DNA of 64,000 bases, taken from Liolophura sinensis (taxonomy: Eukaryota > Mollusca > Polyplacophora > Chitonida > Chitonidae). The position numbers and the translations under genes were made by a program. Positions 48,415 to 59,160 of the stretch are shown here, one piece after another. The notes under the pieces are model-generated. The model had not been told where the DNA came from and ran no database searches. It worked only from the letters and a program-made list of their open reading frames with translations. Where the stretch lies: positions 16,884,018 through 16,948,017 of the forward strand of contig NC_088301.1 of assembly GCF_032854445.1 (NCBI RefSeq), given 5' to 3'. How positions within the stretch are numbered: the stretch's first letter is position 1; every line of letters begins with the position of its first letter.

Positions 48415-51400
48415 GCCACTGAGCATTGTAGTACGCTTATAACACCGGGTGTCACTGACCTGGAGCCCTACATGTATACCTTTTACTTGTGCGATCAAAT
48501 AAAAGTATAGTCCACCATCCAATATGATTGGATAAATCATTTGGCACCGAAGAACTTTGGTGTTGAAACTATCGAAATCAGTCTTAGTTATTGTTAATTT
48601 TTTTGGAACCGCTTGGCATTATCATGCTCCGTGTATACCTACAAGCAATCTTCTATTACCTGAAGGAAGACGAATTGCATTTCCGTGGATCTAACGGATA
48701 ACTTCTTTTTCAGCTACGGATTAATTCGTTATTATTGTTTGTAAGTGGACGAAAATGAAATCCGTCATCGTTCAAGGCAAGAATATACCAGAAGATTGCT
48801 CAGAGTGTATGCACCAGTGGCATTTTGGAAAGCAATTATAGCCCTGACAGGTGGTATGTCCATGGGGCCTGGACACTTGGGTCGCTTGATGGAATAACCT
48901 GATACGTGTATCCCTGGTGATAAATGGGCTGAGTCTAGCATTCTGTTATTTTGTACATGGCTCATGTGGGTAAAATGTCGTGCATTAAACCGTGATACAC
49001 GTACACGTGGTCGGCTTCTTTCCTTGGAATCGTGGTTGGAGAACCGCCTACATGAATAACACGTGTACATAGAGGTAACCAAAACAGGCTTCTTTGACGA
49101 GCTGCAAGCCCCACATATACGGCCGAGTATTCAGGTGGTATTATTCCCGACAGAGAAGAGCTCATCTACAAAGCTGCCACTAATACATCTTTCGAGGTTG
49201 ACAGTTCCAGGGTAGTGTGACAGATCACCTTGGTTGAGGAGTAATGACAAACCTCTACAAATCACACTGTGCCTCAAAAACAGAGAATGCAACAGGAATG
49301 CATGATTAGGGCTTAACGCCACGTCGGTAATATTTCAGCCACGTTGGGGCGAGAACACAAAGAGTTATTATGACTTTCGATATGAAAATGGCAGCATCTA
49401 AAATCAAACAAAAAAGTGACAGATGCTGTAAACCACTACATTTGTAAACGCGAAACCAACGTCGTAACAGTACGTCAAACGCATTTAATGTCCTTTTTAA
49501 AATATACATATCTTGATGATCTAAAGTATCTTTATTTGATGGTATGCCTATGGCCCAACTGTCGGTTGTCTGGATATCGTGAATTATAACACCCTCGCCA
49601 GCAACGCTGTCAAGAAGCAAACTCAGCTGTGCAAGACCTTTGTCGAATATTGGTAAAGTCAACAAGAAAATCACGTGGAAGAACAACGCGACTACTAATA
49701 GGCCTATAGGCCAACATACAGATTAAGTGCCTTTGATCTCCTGCTCAGAGATAAGAACAAAAGACAGAAAGAATTCTGAAACCCACTAATGAAACACAGT
49801 TACAAGCTTGATAAATTGTTTCTTGCAGTGTTGCACATAGCCCACAAGTTAAATTTTAAAAAAAAGAACAAAAAAAATCATTTGGTGATTACGTAAAAAC
49901 TACAATTTGAACAGGAATAATTTCTTTGAAATTCATAATTCTGATGTCAGGCTTTGTTCCATTCAAATGTGCAATTTTTAGAGTTGATCTACTTGTACAA
50001 TACTAGTATCCAGTCCGAGCCCAGTTGACATACGGAAAGGGTTCGCCTTAAGAAGTTTTAATTGCCACCCAACTATAGTCACGTGTGCCAAATTTGAAGA
50101 AACTCGGGTCGGTGGCTCCTATGAAGATTATTCTTAAAGGGTTTTCATATACATCAAAAATGGCCCCCGAGGCATGTGATATACAGCGACACATTTTTGA
50201 CATGCACTTCTTTAGAACATGGGCAAGCACAGTGTTATAAGCAAACATCTGATTTGTTCTTTGTTCAACATGTTCTTATATATTAACCGGTCATTGAAGA
50301 TGCTATGATATAAGGCCGATTTATTTCCATCAAGACGTACACGTATCTCATAACTGGTCTTTGTAAAAAAAAACTCCTCAAAGTGTCATTCTATTCATTT
50401 TTAAAAATCGTGATCGACATACCGAAGGAAACGATTAAATTCTTAACTGATTACATGACATATCTGATAGAATTCAGTCAATACCCAGATCCTATAATGA
50501 TGGGAAGCCACAAGTTCTGCAATATCTGGGTATGAATTCGTCGTTTTCAAGATCAAAAACAGGAATAAAAAACCTAACCTCGTAACACATTCTCAGGTCA
50601 CGAAACACGTGAGAAACATATTTATTCTGAATTCACTGCCCCTAATCTTTTGTCTGGAAATATTCAATATACGTAAAAAGACACCATTTAAATAAATTCG
50701 TTAATAACTCTCCAAATTAAAAAAGTATTGATTTAAAAATACCACAACGTTCACGCCATCTTTTTTTCTATTTTCCTTTAGCATTTGTACCAAAAAAACG
50801 GAAGACATCGATTTGATTATCAAAAGCTGTACTGGGATAAAGCAAAAAGATAGCTCCATAGGCTTTGAATATTGACCCAACTATGTCATATTCAGTATGG
50901 TCAGAAATAAGAATCCTCTTAACCATGTCGCCCAACACGAAGCACTTAAGTGATGCGGTTATTTTTACAGCAGTGGGTTCAAGGCCACACAGTTGAGTGC
51001 CAGACGCTTTGTCTTGATACATTGTGCTAATTTATTTTTTTAAATGCGAGAGGAATGGGATTTAATGATAATAGTGGAAGGTGCGGGGGACGAGAGGGGA
51101 GGGGAGGGGGCGTAAATTCCGTTGTCTATGCACGTAGATAGCTAACATCGAGTTAAAACTAGTTAAGTGATATTTTATGAAAATGTCTCATATTCAAGCT
51201 GTTACGTTAGGGCGTAAATTCTACATCTCCTCAAGGAAATCAACTAAATGCATGTTAACTTAATCACTTCTTATCGCCCTTTTTCTACAGCCCCCACTTT
51301 CGTCACCACCCACACTGCTACCCTCCTCTGGAGCAGTCAAAATTGTCAGCGTTTCACCACCCACCATTCCATTTTTACGCCTACCTTTTTATGTAATTCT

Positions 51401-51900
51401 GCAAGTTAAGTTCGGAACACCAAGGTTAAGTTCGACACAGGCTGGGCCACTCGCCTTGCGGCTAGATCACTCTGTTTCGGATGCATTATTGATCATTTTC
51501 ACGACATGTTGTGGTTTTACATTAATGACTTAAGTGCGCTATAAAATCGCTACGTGTTACAAACCGAACAAAAAAAGGTGAGAAGTAACAAAAAATACTT
51601 GCATCAGGCATTGTCCACCATTCCTGGCCTGGAAATCCAATGCCATGTTAGGTCTGCTCGGTTTTGCTGTATGGTAATCTATCTGTATGGTATCTAAAGA
51701 AACTGTTAGCATACGCACAATTTTCACCATTTTTTACAACCCACATAATAACCTTTAGCTGGGTATTCACGTGTCTTTATGTCCACAAACACACAAAAAT
51801 AATATTTCATTCATACAACACATATTTAATTTTAAAACAGTCTGTGTTCTAGTACACTTTGTGCGTACTGTTTGCTCAGATAAGGCCGAAATCTGGTGGA
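48415..51900. other. no confirmed gene
   Basis: The minus-strand open frame at 49,306-49,686 begins with a hydrophobic signal-peptide-like stretch (MFFHVIFLLTLPIF) and continues with coding-like composition, but it has no recognised family. A dispersed-repeat look is seen at 50,060-50,170 (CCAAATTTGAAGAAACTCG, GGTGGCTCCTATGAAGATT) and in the short block GCTTAACGCCACGTCGGTAA at 49,311. Minus frames at 50,048-50,248 and 50,768-51,022 share a loose 'GAIF...F-FGT' pattern, which may reflect repeats. Confidence 0.3.
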
Positions 51901-51910
51901 AGGCGTGTAG

Positions 51911-52345
51911 TCTTACTTTACTGTCACTGTGCCGGCCAATACATAGACATAGGTATTATGAAGACGTGCAGCACAGCGAGTCAAAACCAGAGCAGGGAAG
52001 ACAGTGTGATAGCTGGCTAGTCGTCATATCGCCGAGGCGTCACAAGTTACACTACGACCTCTTTCCACTGCACTGGAGTCATGTAAGTCAGGGTTTCATT
52101 CGAACTGTTCATGTCTTACTTTACTGTCACTATGCCGACCAATACACAGACATAGGTATTATAAAGACGTGCTGCACAGCGAGTTAAAACCAGAGCAGCG
52201 AAGACAGTGTGATAGCTGGCTAGTCGTCATATCGCCAAGGCGTCACAAGTTACACTACGACCTCTTTTCACTGCACTTGAGTCATGTAAGTCAGGGTTTC
52301 ATTCGAACTGTTCATGTAAATGCATAAGTAGTAGCAAACTTACAC
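51911..52345 (+). repeat. 203-bp tandem duplication containing R2
   Basis: The unit begins TCTTACTTTACTGTCAC and contains GAAGACAGTGTGATAGCTGG, CTAGTCGTCATATCGCC and GGGTTTCATTCGAACTGTTC. Copy 1 is 51,911-52,113 and copy 2 is 52,114-52,316, with roughly a dozen differences. After copy 2 the R2 sequence continues (ATGTAAATGCATAAGTAG). A 138-codon open frame over copy 1 is a by-product. The R2 core here differs from the others: GCTAGTCGTCATATCGCC replaces the usual AATGGTCACAGG section. Confidence 0.85.
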
Positions 52346-52367
52346 GTTCTTTAAAACCGCATTCCTA

Positions 52368-52590
52368 AGGGGCCTCCTTGGCTCTGTTGGTTAGTGTACT
52401 TAGCACAGCGGAATGACCCAGGAGCACCAATGGGGTCGCTGTGAGTTCAAGTCCAGCTCATACTGGCTTCCTCTCCGGCCTTACCTGGGAAGGCCTGCAG
52501 CAACCTGCGGATGGTCGTGGGTTTCCCCCGGGCTTTACACTCACCATAATGCTGGCCCCCATCATTTTGGTGTAAGACACCAGACATGAT
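52368..52590 (+). repeat. SINE family A, near full length without tail
   Basis: Head GGGGCCTCCTTGGCTCTGTT-GGTTAG, B-box-like TGTGAGTTCAAGTCCAGCTC at about 52,440, then CAGCAACCTGCGGATGGTCG, TGGGTTTCCCCCGGGCTTTA and ATAATGCTGGCCCCCATC. The end is short and AT-poor. Confidence 0.85.
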
Positions 52591-52594
52591 ATCC

Positions 52595-53245
52595 AATCCA
52601 GTCACTTGATACTGACATCGGGAAAACCAGCCCTGTTCTAACCTCTCTGTGCTGAGCAACAAGCAAGGCAACAACCAGTACCACTTTTAATATCTTTGGT
52701 ATGACTCGATCCGCAGTCTTATGTAGATGTACAGGTACGCTTATACATCTGTTTTGTATAGGATGCAAAACTTCTTTAGTATATCATAATACCTCTATCA
52801 AATAAATAAACTTGTATCCATAAACACATGTAAGGTGAGGTCGAAATTTTGTCACGTTTTATCTTAAGACAACATTTATGAGGTCAAACTTTCAATTACT
52901 AGATACCAAAGACAACCTCAAAATCTTATTTCAAATGTTGGTTTAACTAAGTTAAGTCCGAAATGGTTTTGTGGCATCGGCCCCTGGTGGGTGGTGTGCC
53001 ATACGAGGGCCTACAGAAAACTTTTCTTCGCTACCTCGTCCGCCATGTATTGAACGTACATGTACAAGGTCAAGTAACGATACTGGATACATATAAACGA
53101 AATGATAGGATGAGGAAGCCAAGTTAACAAGGAGCTAAATAGTGTCAACATTTTATGGACGGGTTTCGACCTCGGATATGATCAAAAAGTGAAACACATA
53201 CTCATCATAATTTTGTCACTATAAATTCGCATCTTCAATTATTTA
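52595..53245. other. no gene seen
   Basis: Nothing recognised apart from a short AAATAAATAAA segment near 52,800. Confidence 0.4.
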
Positions 53246-53248
53246 TTG

Positions 53249-53435
53249 CGGCCTCCGTGGCCGACAGTTAGCACGCCAGCGCGGCGGAATGACCAATGAG
53301 CCTTTTTACCGATGTGGTCGCTGTGAGTTGAAGTTTAGCTAACGCTGGCTTTATCTACGGTCGAACGTGGAAAGGTCTCTCAGCAACCTGCGGATGGTCG
53401 TGGGATTCCCCCGGGCTCTGCCCAGTTTATGGGTG
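53249..53435 (+). repeat. SINE family A, 5' two thirds
   Basis: Best-preserved head of the window: GCGGCCTCCGTGGCCGA-CAGTTAGCACGCCAGCGCGG. Then GTCGCTGTGAGTTGAAG, CAGCAACCTGCGGATGGTCG and CCCCCGGGCTCTGCCCAG, where it is cut off. The head shows most clearly the similarity to the A box of a tRNA-Leu/Ser. Confidence 0.85.
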
Positions 53436-53439
53436 AGGG

Positions 53440-55955
53440 GAAAACAGAATTTACATTCTAAATAAACCACCCACATTGCTGACTAATACCACGCGTGACA
53501 TTCGTCATATTGGTGGAAGGCAAGCTACCGCCAGTGTACTCCATGCAAGACCACACAAGAGAACGTAATCGAGCGCTTAGTGTCCTCCTGGAATCCGTTT
53601 GCATCTTTACGTAATGCATTTAGATATTACAGACACTTTGAATATGAACCAACATTTATTTATCATAAGGAAGGCAGTTCGTAACATATTACCATGCTGA
53701 ACTGGCTATCATCATCACAGTTGTATACCCAAGGCAGAGTGCATGCATGCATATAAGTTCTTAGGATTTATCATAAAACTTAGCTAAATTAAAAGAAAGC
53801 AACAATTAGCATTCACATGAAAAGTAAAAGATACTGACAGCGATACTGTAATTAAAACTCAACTACTGTATTCAGTGCAGTCAGGTCACATCTTATTTGT
53901 ATGTCTGTACAGTCCGAATTTAACGGTATGTTCTTTCAAACAAGTATTAGACGACAAATGGCACTTTGACACATGTACTATGGCTTCGTGTATTATAGGC
54001 CTACAGGCTTATCCCTGAAAGTGGCTCCGTATCACTGCTTCAGAACTGACGACTTTCAAGAAACGTGTTCCACTTTGCACACTGAAAATGCAGCCTGTTA
54101 GAAATGACGTAGGCATCAAAAGAAAGATCGTCAAAAATAATAAGTTGATTGATTTGTTCACAGATTTTCTGCCCCAGATCGATAGGATTTCAAAGGTTTG
54201 GTTGTACGATGGTCTGTTTATGTGCGATATAGTCAGGTGAGAGGGCATGGTTTTGTTGTAGACAGTTTGTAACAGTGGTCATTACTACTGCAAATCCATG
54301 AGACCATATGTGCATGTATTTAAAGTTCAAAAACTGAGAAATAAAGCACGTACATGAACGAGTATAATGGCAAGCATGCTCTCGGAGGTGACTGGGCACC
54401 ATTATGGTCTCAACAGACCGCCGTATAAGCCAATATTTTCAACGCTTTGGCATGGACGCCGATAGAGGACTTTTCGGTATCTAGTTCTTTGTAGTGCAAG
54501 TTGAGGCGAGTCTCTCTCTACACAACCAAATAAGCCTCACGTGATATGCAAAGACGGAGAGTATGAGTGCAGTCAGAACTAACACACTGATAAAACACAT
54601 TAACAGAAGAAGGCTTGTATCATTAGAATAATGTGGGTGCTATTTAAGATAAAACAATGAATATAAATGGTTAACATATAAATAAAATAAAATATGCAAG
54701 CCTGTTATAAATGTAAAAAGTTTATCTACCGACACCTTTAAAATGACGACCAGGATATGACTTGTAGCCCCTTTTTACAATCAAGCAAGGTTGGGTGGGG
54801 ATCGTGGGTGGAAGGTTAAGCTTAATCCTTTGTGTCCACCAAAATCAGACTTTGAAGAAAGCATACACAAACATCAGTCAGATTCCCACAGAAATCACGA
54901 AGGTGACCTTCATGTATAAGTACATTGCATGAAGCATTGATGAATGAAAGGGCATTTTTGGTTACACCAGTAAATGAATATTTTCGACGAATATTAGCAT
55001 TTTTGGCAACACTGTGACCACTACATAATAACTGAATGGTAACATTCTATTGGACCCATTATTACTTGATATATGCATTTAATGCAAATGTATACACTGT
55101 ACACATAAATGTAAACGTTACAACATGTGGAATGCAATGACGGTTTACATAGAAACAATTGGCGCTCACCAGTCAAAAAGAAAATCAAACTCGAAAAATG
55201 AAACCCTTACACCGACTGTCGAAAATGCAACTCACGTATAGGCTTATAAATACAAAGTGCCATGGAGGGTTTTGTAACCGCAATAGTGCTGAGCTCCAAA
55301 ACTGACTAGAACTGATCGTGTACAGATAACTATAACTCTGTCAGAGCACGTCCTCTTCCCAGATAGAATCAAGTAATTTTTTTTGGATTAGTTTAATCAT
55401 GGGGATAAGCACACATGACGTTAAGTTCTCTGATGCTGGAGGTGAAGTATTTGTACACGTCTCAGGACAAGCTTAACCAAAAGGAGGACATTTTTCGCTG
55501 ACAAAATACTAAAGGAGCCTTAGACACGTTAGAGCGCATGTGCCGCTACACTCGCTCCGATCACTGTCACCACAAGTTTAATTTTTGTTCAACTTTGGAA
55601 CCTGAGCGACTCGCGTAAGTTTGTTTGTTTTAATAGACTTAGGCTCATCACTGTTAAATTTTAGCCAAATTCAGCAGCTAATGTAGGTCTCCAAACTCAA
55701 AGTATAACAGCAGCAGGCTGATAGTTCCTATATCAGTGTATATGTAATATACACTGTTAAGCAGTTATTTCGAGGTAAGTACTATATCAAAGACCAGGCT
55801 TGAAGTTAAATCTGGTAAGAGCTCTTAAAACAGTTTTGTACAACCGGACACACGTGTTAAAGGTTACAGAGAGTTTCGCTGTTTTCTGACATCACTTCCT
55901 GCCTCATCACCATGACTCCGGTGACCTCAGCGTTGTTCAAGATTTCTGTGCAAAA
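53440..55955. other. no confirmed gene
   Basis: AT-rich. Minus-strand open frames at 54,009-54,248 and about 54,420-54,530 look mildly coding-like, but no family is recognised and no intron signals join them convincingly. Confidence 0.3.
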
Positions 55956-55960
55956 CTTAC

Positions 55961-56075
55961 TAATGATAGTGGCTGCGATGTAAAGCGAACATTGCGAGCG
56001 GCTCGCGCGCTGTAACGAGTGCACGATGCACATGTTGTCCTTAGAAGTTTGATATAAATATTGGTCCCACTGGCT
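55961..56075 (-). other. candidate internal exon, unknown protein
   Basis: On the minus strand 115 nt lie between an acceptor (GGTTTTAATCCTACAG) and a strong donor (GTAAGT at 55,955-55,960). They are open in the frame that starts SQWDQYLYQTSKDN and ends SLYIAATII. CpG-containing codons (GCG CGC GAG CCG CTC GC on this strand) stand out from the AT-rich surroundings. No homologue is recognised and no partner exon was identified. It lies on the same strand as the receptor gene, about 3.1 kb past its stop. Confidence 0.2.
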
Positions 56076-56579
56076 CTGTAGGATTAAAACCTTGGCGTGA
56101 CAATAAAACAAGGGCAAAATTCCCAATAGCTGCTAGACCCTTTGTACCCGTCCCAGCTAGGACAGGATTCCATACCATGTTGCTCTCGATCTGGCTCCTG
56201 GTTTTAGTGAATGGCACATGTTAAAGGATAGGATGTCAACAATCTGACAGGCCGACAAGCAGAACGAATGACTTGATTATAGTCGCAGTTAAAAATCTAG
56301 GATCTACCTAGCAGGTCGCTCACGAGCATTGATAGTAGAGGTTATAGAAAAAATCAGGAGATGTCATGTTGGACCCCTCCAATTTTTCTACATCTGAATG
56401 CACTTATTGCTGTTTAAAACAATCTGAAAAGGAAGGTAAAGATTTTTTTGGGATAGTGTTTTTTTAAGTGGGGCAAATGATGACATTTACTTCATGTTAA
56501 GAATTTCTTTCCTTTCTCACCAAATGCTTACACTGTAACCAGGTTTTACATTGAAGTTTGAAATGACCATTGCCAAATA

Positions 56580-56890
56580 CTGCAAAAGAACACAATATTC
56601 AAGAATAACCATAGCAATTATTAAAAAATCATAATGGACATGTAAATCTCTTCAAAATTATCTAGTATAACTTGCTCCCAAAGCTTGCAATACATGTGTA
56701 TACATGTACCACTTGCTAATTTGCAATTCAAAAACAAAATGCTGTTCAATATTTCAAAATTGGAAAAAAAAAATCCCATGTCTGTGAAAAAATCAAATAT
56801 TTAATCATAAAAAAATCAAAAAAAAAAAAAAATCATTGTATTCAGAGCACCCTTGTGACAACACAAAATACCCTTATATCACAAAATTAT
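56580..56890. repeat. local diverged duplication, copy 1
   Basis: Shares, in order, blocks with 57,940-58,260: GGACATGTAAATCTCT / GGACGTAAATCTCT; CTCCCAAAGCTTGCAATA / GTCCCAATGCTTGCAATA; AAAATGCTGTTCAATATTT / AAAATGCTATTCAATATTT; AACAAAATTATC in the partner against ATCACAAAATTATG here. Direct orientation, offset about 1.36 kb. It may lie in the 3' UTR of the receptor gene. Confidence 0.7.
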
Positions 56891-57081
56891 GAAATTCAAA
56901 ATCAAATTTTATGCCTATGCATCATACAATAAAAAAAAAAACTTTTTTCCTTTGGGTAGGATTCCGCTGTGTTGTGTACATGTACCTTTCATGCCATATA
57001 CAACCTGGCCTGCTGAAGTATTTTGTCAAAAGTTTTTCTCCTGGCAGTAAACATGTGGAGTATATTGGTAACAAACTGAGC

Positions 57082-57186
57082 CCTGTTTCACAAAGTGTGC
57101 GCAGCGCTGGAGACCAGATCTTCCATGGCAACCAGTACTGCAGGTATTACATCGCTATGGTAACTGCATGCGCTTTGTGAAACTGG
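57082..57186. mobile_element. short inverted-repeat element (MITE-like)
   Basis: CCTGTTTCACAAAG at 57,082-57,095 and CTTTGTGAAACTGG at 57,173-57,186 are inverted repeats matching at 13 of 14 positions. They bound a 105-bp non-coding segment. The plan resembles the element at 25.8 kb (GGTTTCATGAAG ends), but the sequences differ. It lies between the two copies of the local duplication. Confidence 0.6.
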
Positions 57187-57563
57187 CCCCTGGATTGCAT
57201 ACTGTGAGATACTGGATTGCATATGTGGTAATACACGACAGTCTTTTTCCAATCATCTCTTCCCATACATCCTATGAATTTTTCTATGCTAATAAAAAAA
57301 AATGAGGAGTTTGTTTAATATCAATGCATGTACAATTAACACATTTGCAAGTAATCCACAGATTTCTTGAAATGTGCATCTAAAGGAGACATAAGATAAA
57401 TCCTATCAAGAGTCAATAGGCTTCAGTATCACAGTAATATACATACACATGTGTACATGTATCAAGTAGAGCAAAGAACTTCCCCACACAATCCGTGTAA
57501 AGAATTTCATTATCATTCACTGAGGGGCAAAACTTTGTACATTCACTTCAGAAAAAGTTTTTG

Positions 57564-57586
57564 CCCCCCCCCCCACCCCCCACCAC
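57564..57586. repeat. C-rich low-complexity run
   Basis: An almost pure run of C with two single-A interruptions (G-rich on the minus strand, i.e. in the putative transcript of the receptor gene). Confidence 0.9.
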
Positions 57587-57939
57587 AACATCATATTATC
57601 TTTTGCTAACAGTAATACAAGGTTATTTGGATTTTAGAGCAAAGTTGCCAAAAAATGTGAAAGTAGTCCCAGATCTGTTGTGCACATAATTCTGGGATAA
57701 ACTGTTCTGACATGACTAATTTGTTGATATATACATATATATGCAAATTTTGCCTACAGTTAGTTCTTAACTTGCCAAAAAGTACACGAAATCCAAAAGA
57801 GAGGATCCACGATTTTTAGCATGTCATGTACACTAGGAATGCAGAAGCAATGCTTTTTTTCAGCGTAAATCATCATATTGAAATGTACATATATCTACAC
57901 TTGAACTGTACACCAAATCATATGACAGTCACAATAGTG

Positions 57940-58260
57940 TGGGGAATTTTACAATGGCGTAAAATGTTCAAGAACCCGTGCATTTGTTAAAAAAATTATA
58001 CTGGACGTAAATCTCTGCCGAATGGTCTAATATGACTTTGTCCCAATGCTTGCAATATATTCAGTCTAGCACTTAATTTGCTGAGCTACAATTCACAGTA
58101 AAATGCTATTCAATATTTAAAAAGTTAAAATACAGTTAATGCCATATATGACTGAAAGATTTAGATATTATATTTAAAAAAATATATCACTGCAATCAGG
58201 GCAGCGTTTTTTAACTGATGGCAACAGAATTTGTAACAAAATTATCTGTACATGTCCTGT
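57940..58260. repeat. local diverged duplication, copy 2
   Basis: Partner of 56,580-56,890 (blocks given there). Similarity fades before about 57,940 and after about 58,260. Confidence 0.7.
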
Positions 58261-58264
58261 CACT

Positions 58265-59055
58265 TCTGGTGTCTTCACAAGCTACATTTTGAAGATGGCA
58301 AACTTCAATATGGCATATATGGAATACTGTGGTAACTTTGGATTTGGAATTTTTGGGTGAGAGTTACGTCAGCCATTTTACAGTTCTGTGCACCTTCCAG
58401 CCATAATTTGGAGCATGTCACCACCTTCACAAAATAATAATCCATACAAGAAAACATTTGGTTCATGTGAAATGCACATACTAAAATGATAGATGGTTAA
58501 GAACCACATCGTCAAGACTACTGGTACTACGTGTTAACACTTACAGTTTCAACACTTATGGCAAGATTTTCTAGACTCAAATGTAAAAGCAATAAACCTT
58601 TTACTGGAAGTGTGAAATTTTCTGGTCCAAGTAAATAATGCCAGGCGAATTTATGGTAAAAAAAGTTTACATATGCATACATACATGTATATACAGATAC
58701 TAGCAACAGCCCCTGCACATGTACATGTAAATTCAAGCACCAAAACATAGACGAAAAAAATAAGAAGATGCCACTGTATTATAAAAAAAAAAAAAAAATT
58801 TTTATAAAGATTATAAAGATCTATTTTAAAATGCTGAAATTCTGATACGTATATGTAGGTGTACATGCGTGCATATATAGATGGATGTTCACAGTGTGCT
58901 GAAAATGAGTCATGTATGCCGGCACATTCTATTCTGGAATAAAACATAGTAAATACAGTAAAATTTTAAAATGAGTTAACATAATATTCAACCAATTTAT
59001 ACACAAAATGCAAATATGTTCAAATAATTGTGTCAGTAAGCTTAAATATACAAAT

Positions 59056-59093
<38 letters not shown>

Positions 59094-59160
59094 TTATATA
59101 TAAAATCATGAGGTATGTACAAATGCTTTACATGTTAAAATTCACAAAAGAATAAAAGAA
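58265..59160 (-). other. probable 3' UTR of the receptor-like gene
   Basis: Follows the stop codon (59,161-59,163, read on the minus strand). AT-rich, with a (CA)n(TA)n microsatellite at 59,055-59,104 and an A15-like run near 58,785. I found no certain polyadenylation site. On the minus strand ATTAAA occurs at 57,314-57,319 and 56,800-56,805, so the transcript could run through the duplicated segments. Confidence 0.4.

Noticed and set aside
51771-52187. 138-codon plus-strand open frame
   Set aside because: Runs into the 203-bp tandem duplication and R2; the reading frame is a by-product.
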